Assembly (NCBI GenBank): GCA_027493625.1
Contig: JAOSKM010000001.1
Coordinates: 84,657 to 148,656 of the forward strand
Reading direction: 5' to 3'
Source of the DNA: Planctomycetota bacterium
Lineage (GTDB): Bacteria > Planctomycetota > UBA8742 > UBA2392
DNA length: 64,000 nt
Below are positions 1 to 8,332 of the stretch, piece after piece; the stretch's first letter is position 1, and every line of letters begins with the position of its first letter. The notes beneath the pieces were generated by a model. The model was not told where the DNA came from. It searched no databases and saw only the letters and a list, made by a program, of their open reading frames with translations. A program made the position numbers and the translations under genes.

Positions 1-1896
1 CTCGCCTTCCATGGTGAGCAGCTGTGCGGCCTGGTCCTTGACCATGTTGCCGACCGGGATGCCGGTCCAGTCGCCGACCACCTTGGCCACCACCTCGCTG
101 GTGACTTCCACGGGCACCAGCGGGTCCGTGCCCTGCATGGCGCGCAGGGAGTTGAGCGACTCGTCGAACATTTTCTTGAGCGCGTCGTGGTCGTCGGGCA
201 GGTCGTACTTCGGCTCTTCGGTCTTCGCTTCCTTTGCGCCTTCCGGGCCGCGCGCTTCCGCCTTCGCTGAAGCTTCGGCGGACGAGCGCGCTTGCGGCTC
301 CTGTTTCGCTGTGGCGCCGGCCTTACGGCCGGGGCTCCCTGCTTCCACTGTTTCGCCGGCGGCCTTGGCGGCGAGCTCATTCAGCTTGGTGCGGATGGCG
401 ATCACCTTGTGGGCGGCGTCGCGTTCCTTCATCCAGCGCTCGGTCAGGGCCTTGGCCTTGTCGCGCGTGGCGCTGATGCGCTGGTCGATTTCCTTCATCA
501 GCTCCGGGTCGGCGATGCCGCCGGTTTCCTGGTCGCGCTTCAGCGCGTTGAGCGTGCGCAGGTCGGTCTCGATGCTGCGCTCAAGGTCCTGCAGCTCGGC
601 GGGCTTGCTGATCAGGGCCACCTTCACGCGCGCGGCGGCGGTGTCGATCAGGTCGATGCCCTTGTCCGGCTGCTGGCGGCCGGCAATGTAGCGCGAGCCG
701 AGCTGCGCGGCGGCCACCATGGCCTCGTCGCGGATCACCACCTTGTGGGCCTTCTCATAGCTGGCGCGCAGGCCGCGCAGCATGGTGGTGGCGAGCTCGG
801 GGCCGGGCTCGTCCAGCTTCACGAGCTGGAAGCGGCGGGCCAGTGCCGCGTCTTTCTCGAAGTACTTCTTGTATTCGGACCAGGTGGTGGCGGCCACGGT
901 GCGCAGCTCGCCGCGCGCGAGCGCAGGCTTCAGCAGCTGGCCCGCGTCGCCGGTGCCGGCGGCGCCGCCGGCGCCGATCAAAGTATGAGCTTCATCGATA
1001 AAGAGAATCAGCGGCTTGGGGCTGGCCTTGATTTCGTCGATCACGCCCTTCAGGCGCTTCTCGAACTCGCCCTTCACGCTGGCGCCGGCCTGCAGCAGGC
1101 CGATGTCTAGCCCGACGATATCGCAGTTCTGCAGCACCTCGGGCACGTCGCCCTGCACGATGCGCATGGCGAGGCCTTCCACCACGGCGCTCTTGCCCAC
1201 GCCCGGCTCGCCGACGCAGATCGGGTTGTTTTTGCGGCGCCGTGCCAGGATGTCGATCATCTGGCGGATCTCGTGGTCGCGGCCGAAGACCGGGTCAAGC
1301 TCGCCGGCTCTCGCGCGCTCGGTGAAGTTCTGGCAGAAGCGCTGCAGGGCGGTGCCTTCGCGGCTGGGCTCGGCGCCGGGCATGCCGCCCGGGGTTGCGG
1401 CCACGCCGGCGGCCGCCGCGGTTTCGCGCGAGGCGCTGACGATTTCGCCGAGGTTCTTGGCCAGCTCCGCCTGCGGGATCTCGGTGATCAGGTCGATGTA
1501 GTCGCCGGCCGCCAGGCGCGCCGGGTTGGCCAGCAGGGCCTGCAGCAGGTTGACCGAGCGGATCTCGGCCTGGTTGTGCTCGATGCTGGCGATCAGCCAG
1601 GCGTTCTGGAACCAGGTGGTCAGCAGCGGGCTGAACACCGGGCGCCCTGCGTTGCCGGTCTTGAGGTTGTCGAGGTCGCGGGTGAGCGCCTTGTTTACGC
1701 GGCCGGGGTCGATCTCGAACTTCTGCAGCGTCTGCTGGATGTCGGTGTTGGGATCCTCCAGCAGCGCCTGCAGCAGGTGCTCAACCGTGACCTCGTGGTT
1801 GGTGCGCGAGACGCAGTTGCCGGCCGCGGCTTCCAGCGCGCGGGTGCAGAAGCGGTTCAGGCGGCCAACCAGGCGTTTGAGATCAACCTCGACCAT
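1..1896 (-). CDS. clpV: T6SS sheath-disassembly ATPase ClpV/TssH, 3' end cut by window edge
   Basis: Hexameric AAA+ unfoldase that recycles the contracted TssB/TssC sheath in the cytoplasm. The 632 codons present cover a Clp N-terminal double-repeat region (about residues 1-150), the first AAA+ module with Walker A GEPGVGKS near residue 228 and Walker B LFIDEAH near 297, then the coiled middle region. The second AAA+ module lies beyond position 1. The start ATG at 1896 overlaps the end of tssG by 14 bases, implying translational coupling. Odd feature: at about residues 510-560 there is an Ala/Glu/Gly-rich linker (including [12 protein letters not shown]) encoded by repeat-like palindromic DNA. 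ClpB is the alternative, but position as last gene of the T6SS operon makes ClpV nearly certain. Confidence 0.95.
   Translation of the reverse strand, partial: MVEVDLKRLVGRLNRFCTRALEAAAGNCVSRTNHEVTVEHLLQALLEDPNTDIQQTLQKFEIDPGRVNKALTRDLDNLKTGNAGRPVFSPLLTTWFQNAWLIASIEHNQAEIRSVNLLQALLANPARLAAGDYIDLITEIPQAELAKNLGEIVSASRETAAAAGVAATPGGMPGAEPSREGTALQRFCQNFTERARAGELDPVFGRDHEIRQMIDILARRRKNNPICVGEPGVGKSAVVEGLAMRIVQGDVPEVLQNCDIVGLDIGLLQAGASVKGEFEKRLKGVIDEIKASPKPLILFIDEAHTLIGAGGAAGTGDAGQLLKPALARGELRTVAATTWSEYKKYFEKDAALARRFQLVKLDEPGPELATTMLRGLRASYEKAHKVVIRDEAMVAAAQLGSRYIAGRQQPDKGIDLIDTAAARVKVALISKPAELQDLERSIETDLRTLNALKRDQETGGIADPELMKEIDQRISATRDKAKALTERWMKERDAAHKVIAIRTKLNELAAKAAGETVEAGSPGRKAGATAKQEPQARSSAEASAKAEARGPEGAKEAKTEEPKYDLPDDHDALKKMFDESLNSLRAMQGTDPLVPVEVTSEVVAKVVGDWTGIPVGNMVKDQAAQLLTMEGE
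226..372. repeat. Repeat-like palindromic DNA inside clpV
   Basis: This stretch of the clpV reading frame holds the near-palindrome around 260-283 (CCTTCGCTGAAGCTTCGG core), an 18-base string at 288-305 that recurs exactly at 6091-6108 between tssC and hcp, and a REP-like palindrome CGGCCTTACGGCCGG near 328-343. It translates to a low-complexity linker. The interpretation as repeat DNA absorbed into a gene is inferred. Confidence 0.5.
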
Positions 1897-2911
1897 GTTT
1901 CCATCCTTTGAACTTGAAGGTGACAGTGCGGTCCTCTGATGCGTTTTCGCCCAGCCAGCTGGACCAGCCCAGGCGCGTGTGGCTGCTCGAAAGCTGCGCG
2001 CGTTTCATGGTTTCGCCGCGCAGCAGCAGGGTGACTTCATAGGTGAGGCAGTCGCCGTTGAACAGGTCCGTCAGCTCGCGCAACTGCGCGATGTTGCGGC
2101 CGTCGGGCAGGAACTCGAGCCAGGTGTCGAAGTCCATGGGACCGAGGTTGATGCCGAAGTTTCCGGCGCGGTCGTAGATCTTGCCGCCCAGGCTGACGTC
2201 GCGGCCCAGTGCGGAGTTTCGCACGCCCAGTTGGTTGAGCTCGCCGTGGCTGATATCGAGCCAGCGCCCGCGGCACTGGTCGATCTCGACCTGCACCTCG
2301 GGGAAGTGCTCGCCCAGCAGAGCATTCAGGCTGGCGGCGCTGCGCGGCTGTTGTGTCAGCAGGCCGGCATAGGCCAGCAGGCGGCCGGGGCGGGTGCTTT
2401 CGTCTTCGGGCAGCAGCTCGGCGGCGGCGCCGATCATGGTCAGCAGGCGTGCCGAGTAGTAGTCGCTGCCGCCGGCGTCGTACTGCACGGTGTGGCGATA
2501 CTTCTCCCAGACGCGGAACAGCAGGCTGAACAGGCGGTGGTGGAACAGGTCCAGGAAGCCGCGCAGCAGGCTGTCGTCGTTCTCGAGGCGGATCAGGTCT
2601 TCGGTGTAGAAGCTGGGCAGCGGGCTGGAAGACCCGTACAGGCCCATGAAGGTGACATCCAGGCGGATGCGCTCGCTGCCGTCCGGCTGCTCGAGCTTTT
2701 CCACGCGGGCGATGTCGGCGGGCGGGAATGTCAGGCTGAGCAGCGGGCGGATGCGCACGCGCTCAAGCTCGGGCGGGCCCTGTCGGCCGAGCTTGGGCGC
2801 GTCACGGTGCAGGCCGTGAAGCATGCGGATCGCTTCATAGAACGAGAACTGGTTCCCGTCTTGGAGCAGCTCCGTTACAGGATGGCGCGTTTGCCAATCC
2901 GTGCCGGCCAT
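1883..2911 (-). CDS. tssG: T6SS baseplate protein TssG
   Basis: Baseplate wedge component (VasB/ImpH family) that binds two TssF molecules. The protein is 342 residues, the usual size, and opens MAGTDWQTRHPVTELL, followed by the typical FSFYEAIRMLHGL region and the C-terminal LFNGDCLTYEVTLLLRG segment. The ATG at 2911 was chosen because the TssG homology starts there; in the sequence as given the frame is also open upstream, so tssF runs into tssG. That apparent fusion disappears if one base is removed from the T-run in tssF. It overlaps the repaired tssF end by 37 bases and clpV by 14 bases. Confidence 0.92.
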   Translation of the reverse strand: MAGTDWQTRHPVTELLQDGNQFSFYEAIRMLHGLHRDAPKLGRQGPPELERVRIRPLLSLTFPPADIARVEKLEQPDGSERIRLDVTFMGLYGSSSPLPSFYTEDLIRLENDDSLLRGFLDLFHHRLFSLLFRVWEKYRHTVQYDAGGSDYYSARLLTMIGAAAELLPEDESTRPGRLLAYAGLLTQQPRSAASLNALLGEHFPEVQVEIDQCRGRWLDISHGELNQLGVRNSALGRDVSLGGKIYDRAGNFGINLGPMDFDTWLEFLPDGRNIAQLRELTDLFNGDCLTYEVTLLLRGETMKRAQLSSSHTRLGWSSWLGENASEDRTVTFKFKGWKHGRG

Positions 2912-4624
2912 TGAAACACCTCTCCCCGTTTCGCGCCCTTCACCTTGAGCCTGCTGAAAGCATTCAGCGACACGTATTGCGCGAAAAAATTCGTTCAGCA
3001 CGCTGCCCAGCAGGAAGGTTTCGCCTTCGCCGCCCAGCAGTTCTTCGTCTACGTTCAATTCGACATCCAGGCCGCGCACCGGCATGCCGTCCACCAGCAT
3101 CGAGCTGGGCACGCCGTGGGCGCCCTTGATGCCGTCCAGCAGCCTGGCGTGGGCCTGCTCGGTCTGGCGGTCGATGCGCGCGCGGAAGTTGTACAGCCCG
3201 ATCACGCTGCGCAGCGCCTCGGCGCTCAGCAGCGACATGTAGTTCAGCGACAGGTGCGCGATCAGCCGCCAATGCAGGTCGCCCCCGAGCGGCGGCGGCA
3301 CGCTGGGCGTGGGGCGCGTCAGGTTGCGGTACTTCGCGAACAGCGGCGCGTTGCCGGTCTTCACAGACACGTCGCCCGCGTCCAGCCGGTCCGGCAGGCG
3401 TCCGTTGGTGCAGGTCAGGTCCAGCGTCACCGTCTCGATGTTCGGCCTGGCCGCCGGGTCCTCCGGGTCGAGGAAGGTGACCAGCATTTCGCTGCCGGTG
3501 CCGGCCACGGCCTCGCGGCGGCGGGCGTGGTAGAACAGCTCGTCGCGCCGGCCGCTGCGGGCCAGCTTGAACTGCGGGCTGAACACGCGCTCCTGGGCGG
3601 TGCCTACCTCGAGCCCGTACACCCGGTCGATCGAGTAGACCTCGTAATGCTGCGGGTTGTCTCCCGTCGGGCGCACCGCGTACTCGGTGCGTCCGTGCTG
3701 CAGGCGCACGGGGTCGGCGTCGTGCCTGAACAGGTTGACGGCCGGCACGCAGTTGAGCTGCAGGTTGGCGCGGCTGACCGGCGGCATGTTGTCAGGCAGG
3801 CGCGAGAACTCGAAGTCGACGGTGAAGCGGCTCTCCAGGCCGAAGCCGGCCGTGCCGTCCAGTCGCTCGAGGTCAATGAACATGAACCTGGCGGGCGCCG
3901 TGAAGTACTCCTGCAGCAGGCGGAAGCCGGGAAAGCTGGGTCCGGGGCCGCCCAGCAGCGTCTCCTGTTCGCTGAAGCCGACGGCCTTGACGGCCGCGGG
4001 CGGCAGCTCGTAGTGGGCGGCGGATTCATCGCCGCTGCCGCTGCGCACCACCACGCGGCGCACGTGGCGCAGCAGGGAGACGTAGAGGGCGCGGGTGACG
4101 GCCGGCTCGCCGGACAGGTGCAGGCGCAGGTTCTTGAGACCCGCGCGCCCCAGGCCAAGCTTGTCGGGCACCTTGAATTGCAGGCGCAGGCGGGCCGGAG
4201 ATTCGCGGCGCAGCTGCACCTCGGTCAGTTCCAGCGGCAGCAGGTCGAGCGCGCTGCTGGTGCGGAAGCGGCAGCGCGTGCCGTCCACGGGCACGGAGTC
4301 GATCTCGATGCCGGGCGGCAGGGTCTTGAGCTCGGCGGTGTCGCGGTTGGCGTGCTCGAACTGCATGATGGTGGTGCTGGGGATCGGGCGCAGGTAGTGC
4401 GGCCACAGCATTTCCGTCAGCGAGTGGGTGAACTCGGGCAGCTCGTCGTCCAGCTTCTGGCGCAGCTTGGCGGCCAGGAAAGCGAAGCCTTCCAGCATGC
4501 GCTCGACGTCCGGGTCGCTGCCCGGCTCGGCGAGGAAGCGCGCGGCCTCGGGGTTCGCGGCGGAAAACTCGCGCCCCATGTCGCGCAGGAAAACCAACTC
4601 GTCCTGGTAGTACTTGTTGAACAT
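2875..4624 (-). CDS. tssF: T6SS baseplate protein TssF, frameshifted near its 3' end
   Basis: Baseplate wedge protein (VasA/ImpG family) that pairs with TssG. It starts MFNKYYQDELVFLRDMGREF, the classic TssF opening. On the coding strand a run of six T at 2989-2984 shifts the frame after LLGSVLNEFF. With five T the protein continues AQYVSLNAFSRLKVK and ends at the TAA at 2875-2877, giving 582 residues with a normal TssF C-terminus. As written, translation instead reads through 20-odd unrelated residues into tssG and yields a 913-residue TssF-TssG polypeptide. Sequencing error, true mutation and slippage at the T-run are all possible; error is most likely given similar breaks elsewhere in the window. 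Confidence 0.88.
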
Positions 4625-4636
4625 CGTTCTCGAACT

Positions 4637-4723
4637 GCAGGTAGTAGGTTGTAGGTGGTAGGTTTTAGAAAGGTCTGAGGGTCGGCTGTTCCTACAACCT
4701 AGAACCTACCACCTACAACCTGC
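4637..4723. repeat. Heptad-repeat hairpin between tssE and tssF
   Basis: The two arms are made of degenerate 7-base units (GTAGGTT, GTAGGTG, GTAGGTT on the left; CCTACAA, CCTAGAA, CCTACCA, CCTACAA on the right), complementary across a spacer of about 20 bases. It would fold into a long hairpin in the mRNA between tssE and tssF. The function is unknown; an mRNA processing or attenuation element, or a mobile repeat, are the main options. Confidence 0.75.
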
Positions 4724-4728
4724 CTTTC

Positions 4729-5145
4729 TCAGGCGTTCAGATTCACGTGTCCTGACGGGTCCATCATGGTGTCGAAGCTGACCTGGCGTCCTTCCCTGGT
4801 GGTGGCCAGTCGCGCCGTCACCTGGAAGCGCACGGCCAGCCGGTAGTCGTCGCTTTCGATCTGCATCACCTGCACGTCGCGCAGCCTGGGCTCATAGCGT
4901 TCGATGCACTGGCGGATGGTCTTCTGCATCGTGGTCAGGGATTCCGGGTAGCCCTGGGCAATCTCGCTGGGCGACGGGATGCCGAAGTCCATCTGGGCGG
5001 GCGCCTGGCCCACCCGCGCGTTCAGGATGCGCTCGAGGTTGCGGAGGATCGACCGCAGTTGCGCCGTGGTGTCTTCCTCCAGGGTGCGGGCCGCGGTGCC
5101 TTCCGGGTTCTTCAACCTCTCGAACAACGTGCGCTTCTGGAACAT
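4729..5145 (-). CDS. tssE: T6SS baseplate protein TssE (gp25-like)
   Basis: Small baseplate component related to phage T4 gp25, placed at the base of the sheath. The 138-residue length fits the family. Typical features are the N-terminal LFERLKNPEG segment, the FGIPSPSEI motif near residue 54 and the gp25-like C-terminal half, with RYEPRLRDVQV in the region where the family carries its conserved E-P-R. It sits between hcp and tssF, with a heptad-repeat hairpin on both sides, unlike the tightly packed upstream genes of the operon. Confidence 0.9.
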   Translation of the reverse strand: MFQKRTLFERLKNPEGTAARTLEEDTTAQLRSILRNLERILNARVGQAPAQMDFGIPSPSEIAQGYPESLTTMQKTIRQCIERYEPRLRDVQVMQIESDDYRLAVRFQVTARLATTREGRQVSFDTMMDPSGHVNLNA

Positions 5146-5156
5146 GGCGGCCTCCG

Positions 5157-5279
5157 GTCAGGTTTCAGGTGACAGGTTTCAGGTGACAGGGCAGCTTGCA
5201 GCGGCCGGCGCACCGGTTTGAGGGCAAGGGTCAGGCAAGTTTGCCTGACCCCTGACCCCTGAAACCTGCAACCTGCCAC
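5157..5279. repeat. Heptad-repeat hairpin between hcp and tssE
   Basis: The left arm carries GGTTTCA/GGTGACA alternating 7-base units; the right arm carries CCTGACC, CCTGAAA and CCTGCAA units. An inner GGTCAGGCAAGTTTGCCTGACC hairpin lies at about 5229-5250. It has the same architecture as the elements at 4637, 7616 and 8196 but a different 7-base sequence. Confidence 0.75.
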
Positions 5280-5761
5280 TAAGCGTCCGGGTTGCCGAAG
5301 TCGAAGGTGGTGGGCACCTGACCGCCGGAGAGCCAGGTCCACTCGATCTGGCGGTAGGCGAAGCCGACCTCTTCCATGTGGGGCATGGCGTCCGCGGCGC
5401 CTTCGCCCTGGTTGGGCATGAAGGGGCGGGCCTTCACCACGCGGCAGTCCTTGAGCAGGATGGTGAAGTACTTCTCGCTGCCGCCCTCGCTCGGGTTGTC
5501 GCGCCAGAACTCGATCTCGACCTGCTTGACCTTCTTCTTCTTGGCCAGCGCTTCGAAGATCTTGGGCGAGGACTTGTCGATTTCCTTGGTCACGCTGCAG
5601 GCGCCGTGGACGGGTTCACCGCGGCCCTTGTTTTCGCGCATGTCGAAGGGGTATTCCATGGCGTGGCTGAAACCGCGCACGTCACACCAGTCACCGTGGT
5701 TGGCGTCCGCGCTGCTGCCCGGCATCCCGTCAATCTTCATGAACACTTTCATGCTGGCCAT
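5279..5761 (-). CDS. hcp: T6SS inner-tube protein Hcp (TssD)
   Basis: Hcp hexamers stack to form the inner tube expelled by sheath contraction and carry small effectors. The 160-residue protein shows the family layout: MKVFMKIDGMPGSS at the N-terminus, a VHGACSVTKEIDKSSP segment near residue 50, and YFTILLKDCRVV near residue 100. The ATG at 5761 has a good Shine-Dalgarno (AGGAG, spacing about 7), which favours it over the internal ATG four codons later. It follows a 357-bp AT-richer spacer after tssC, so it may have its own promoter, which would fit the high Hcp demand. Confidence 0.95.
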   Translation of the reverse strand: MASMKVFMKIDGMPGSSADANHGDWCDVRGFSHAMEYPFDMRENKGRGEPVHGACSVTKEIDKSSPKIFEALAKKKKVKQVEIEFWRDNPSEGGSEKYFTILLKDCRVVKARPFMPNQGEGAADAMPHMEEVGFAYRQIEWTWLSGGQVPTTFDFGNPDA

Positions 5762-6118
5762 GTCTGATCTCCTGGTAGTTACTCAACCAAAATCTGACAG
5801 ATTGTTTGTTTTCTCAGTTCCTTGCGCCCCATTGGCGACACCCAAACAATACGCCACGTAAAAAACAGCGACAAGAATGAAAGAAAAATAGTTAGAACAT
5901 CAAAACTATCAAAGAATCTTACGCCTACTTCAGTTCCAGCTTGCAGGCGGCGGGCGGCAGGCGGCAGGAACTGCGGTTTCCCCGTCGTTCCTGCCTTTTC
6001 CCGCGCGCGAGGCGTGTCAAGTTCACGCGCCCTTTGACTCCCGGTCAGGTCACCGGCCGGTGTTACCTCGGCCGGTTTTCCCACGCGCTTGCGCTTGCGG
6101 CTCCTGTTCTCGCGCCGC
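5762..6118. other. Spacer between tssC and hcp: AT-rich leader plus palindromic repeats
   Basis: No convincing gene. The half next to hcp (about 5775-5935) is clearly AT-richer than the surroundings and is the likely hcp leader. The half next to tssC (5940-6118) is GC-rich and holds small dyads, including CGGCCGGTGTTACCTCGGCCGG, plus an 18-base string at 6091-6108 that recurs inside clpV at 288-305. Confidence 0.6.
5842..5856 (-). promoter_or_regulatory. Possible sigma-54-type promoter for hcp
   Basis: The coding strand reads TGGCGTATTGTTTGG, which matches the -24/-12 layout (TGGC, then TTG with correct spacing) but lacks the final GC. It lies about 80 bases upstream of the hcp ATG. Some T6SS hcp operons are sigma-54 dependent, so it is noted, but the match is weak. 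Confidence 0.2.
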
Positions 6119-7600
6119 TTACTTCTTGTCTAGCTTGCCTACCAGGCCGAGGGTGAAGAACGCGCCCATGTACTTGAAGTGCGGGCGCACCTGCATGCGG
6201 ACCTTGTACCAGCCGGCCTCGCCGGGCACGTCGTCCACCATGATGCTGGCGCTGCGCAGCGGGCAGCGGCTGCGGATCGCGGGCGACGGGTTGTCGGTGT
6301 CAGCCACGTACTGGCCGATCCACTTGTTCAGCTCGCGCGACAGGTCGTCCTTTTCCTTCCAGGAGCCGATCTGCTCGCGCTGCAGAACCTTGATGTAGTG
6401 GGCCAGGCGGTTGACGATGAACAGGTACGGCAGCTGCGTGCCGAGGCGGTAGTTCAGCTCGGCTTCCTTGCCCTCGGCGCTCTGGCCGAAGGTCTTGGGC
6501 TTCTGGCAGCTGTTGGCGCTGAAGAAGCAGGCGTTGTCGCTGCCCTTGCGCATGGTCAGGCCGATGAAGCCTTCCTCGGACAGCTCGTACTCGCGGCGTT
6601 CACTGATCAGCACTTCGGTCGGGATCTTGGTCTCGATCTCGCCCATGCTGTCGAACTGGTGCAGCGGCAGGTCTTCCACGGCGCCGCCCGACTGCGGGCC
6701 GATGATGTTCGGGCACCAGCGGTACTTGGCGAAACTTTCGGTCAGGCGCGTGGCAAACGCGAACGCGGTGTTGCCCCACAGGTAGTCGGCGTGGTTGTCG
6801 CGCACGTTCTCTTCGTAGGCAAACGCCTTGACCGGCTTGGTGTTCTGGCCGTAGGGCAGGCGCAGCAGGAAGCGCGGGCAGGTCAGGCCGACGCTGCGGG
6901 CGTCTTCCGATTCGCGGAAGCTCTGCCACTTGGTGTACTGCGGGCCTTCCATGATCGACTTCAGGTCCTTCAGGTTGGGCAGGCCCTGGTAGTCCTCGAG
7001 CCCGAAGAACTTGGGGCCCGCCGCCGCGATGAACGGCGCGTGCGACATGGTGGCGACGGCCGCCACCTTGCTGAGCAGCGCGACGTCCTGGGGGCCGGGT
7101 CCGAAGTCGTAGTTGCCGATGATGGCGCCGTAGGGCTCGCCGCCGAAGGTGCCGTACTCGGCGGTGTAGACGTGCTTGTAGAGGCCGGACTTGACCAGTT
7201 CAGGCGCGTCTTCGAAGTCCTCCATCAGCTGTTCCTTGCTGATGTTGAGCAGTTCGATCTTGATGTTCTCGCGGAAGTCGGTGCGGTCGACCAGCAGCTT
7301 CAGCCCGCGCCAGGCGCTTTCCAGCTTCTGGACGTCCTGGTGGTGCAGGATCTGGTCCACCTGCTGGCTCAGCTTCTTGTCGATCTCGCCGATCATCTGG
7401 TCCACGGCGGCCTTGTCGGCCTTGGCGAACTTGCTGTCCGGGGCGAGGATCTCTTTCAGGAAGGCCTGCACGCCGAGCTTGGCCACCTCGTAGCCTTCGT
7501 CAGCGGGCGACATCTTCGACTGCGCCATGATTTCATCGAGCAGCGAGCCTTCCGCGGCCTGCGCTTCCGCCTGCTGTTTCTGTTGTTCTGCGTCTGCCAT
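6119..7600 (-). CDS. tssC: T6SS sheath large subunit TssC (VipB)
   Basis: With TssB it forms the contractile sheath around the Hcp tube. The 493 residues match the family length. Recognisable landmarks are LESAWRGLKLLVDRTDF near residue 93, EYGTFGGEPYGAIIGNYDFG near 150, the PRFLLRLPYG segment near 245 and the C-terminal VRPHFKYMGAFFTL. The start has a strong Shine-Dalgarno (AAGGAG). A heptad hairpin separates it from tssB and a long spacer from hcp. Confidence 0.96.
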   Translation of the reverse strand: MADAEQQKQQAEAQAAEGSLLDEIMAQSKMSPADEGYEVAKLGVQAFLKEILAPDSKFAKADKAAVDQMIGEIDKKLSQQVDQILHHQDVQKLESAWRGLKLLVDRTDFRENIKIELLNISKEQLMEDFEDAPELVKSGLYKHVYTAEYGTFGGEPYGAIIGNYDFGPGPQDVALLSKVAAVATMSHAPFIAAAGPKFFGLEDYQGLPNLKDLKSIMEGPQYTKWQSFRESEDARSVGLTCPRFLLRLPYGQNTKPVKAFAYEENVRDNHADYLWGNTAFAFATRLTESFAKYRWCPNIIGPQSGGAVEDLPLHQFDSMGEIETKIPTEVLISERREYELSEEGFIGLTMRKGSDNACFFSANSCQKPKTFGQSAEGKEAELNYRLGTQLPYLFIVNRLAHYIKVLQREQIGSWKEKDDLSRELNKWIGQYVADTDNPSPAIRSRCPLRSASIMVDDVPGEAGWYKVRMQVRPHFKYMGAFFTLGLVGKLDKK

Positions 7601-7615
7601 GGAAACGACTCCTTC

Positions 7616-7682
7616 GTTGTCGGTTGTCAGTTATCAGTTGTCAGTGGTGTCGGCCGACAACCGACAACTGACAACTGACAAC
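7616..7682. repeat. Heptad-repeat hairpin between tssB and tssC
   Basis: The left arm contains GGTTGTC, AGTTATC and AGTTGTC units; the right arm has CGACAAC followed by TGACAAC units. The arms are nearly perfectly complementary around a short GGTGTCGGCC centre, so this is the most compact and stable of the four elements. It ends just after the tssB stop codon and just before the tssC ribosome-binding site. Confidence 0.8.
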
Positions 7683-7684
7683 GC

Positions 7685-8179
7685 CTAAGCGCCTTCGCCG
7701 CCCTTTGTGATTTCGCCGAGAATCTTCTCGCGCGTCGCCTCGTCGGTGATGATCGACTGGATCTTCTTGCGGAAGGCCGGGAAGTTGCCCATCGGGCCCT
7801 TCAGCGCGGCCAGCGCCTCACGCAGCTCGAGCATCTTGTTCAGCTCGGGCACCTGGCGGGCCACGGCGTCGGGGTCGAAGTCCTTGAGCGTCTTGAACTT
7901 CAGGTTGGCCGACAGCTCTTCGCCTTCCTTGCCGCTCAGGGTGTTCTTCACGTTGATGTTGATGTTGATGTTCTGGTTCTTCATCACATCGTTGAAGTTG
8001 TCCTTGTCGATGTTCAGCGGCTTGCGGTTCTCCAGCGGCGTGTCGTCCTGGCCCAGCGTGAAGTCGCCCATTACCAGCAGCTTCAACGGCAGCTCTTTCT
8101 CTTCCGCCGCGCCGCCGGTGGCGGGTTTGTACACGATGTTCACGCGCTCACGCGGCGCTACCGATCCGTCTTTGGCCAT
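7685..8179 (-). CDS. tssB: T6SS sheath small subunit TssB (VipA)
   Basis: Small sheath protomer that assembles with TssC. The 164 residues show the usual RVNIVYKPATGGAAEEKELPLKLL-type N-terminus (split here as RVNIVYKP and ELPLKLLVMGDF), NVKNTLSGKEGEEL near residue 85 and LKFKTLKDFDPDAV near 103. The start ATG is preceded by AGGAGA. Heptad-repeat hairpins lie directly before and after this gene. Confidence 0.95.
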   Translation of the reverse strand: MAKDGSVAPRERVNIVYKPATGGAAEEKELPLKLLVMGDFTLGQDDTPLENRKPLNIDKDNFNDVMKNQNINININVKNTLSGKEGEELSANLKFKTLKDFDPDAVARQVPELNKMLELREALAALKGPMGNFPAFRKKIQSIITDEATREKILGEITKGGEGA

Positions 8180-8195
8180 GTCTGTCTCCTGTAGA

Positions 8196-8332
8196 GTTGT
8201 CAGTTATCGGTTGTCAGTTGTCGGGGCAATCGCGGGGCAGGGCACTCCTGCCGCGTCCTTCACACCTCAGGCAACTCACAACCGGCAACTGGCAACCGTC
8301 AACTAACAACCGTCAACCAACAACCGACAACT
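8196..8332. repeat. Heptad-repeat hairpin between tssA and tssB
   Basis: The left arm has GTTGTCA/GTTATCG/GTTGTCA units. The right arm is a longer run of about nine degenerate CAACCGA/CAACTGG/CAACCGT units that reaches the tssA stop codon. The middle, 8226-8268, is unrelated sequence. Confidence 0.75.

Noticed and set aside
1883..4624. A natural TssF-TssG fusion protein
   Set aside because: The junction residues match neither family, while a one-base change in a T6 run restores both normal proteins with a short overlap.
5779..6084. A 101-codon gene upstream of hcp
   Set aside because: It runs from AT-rich leader into palindromic GC-rich DNA, with no RBS or recognisable protein features.
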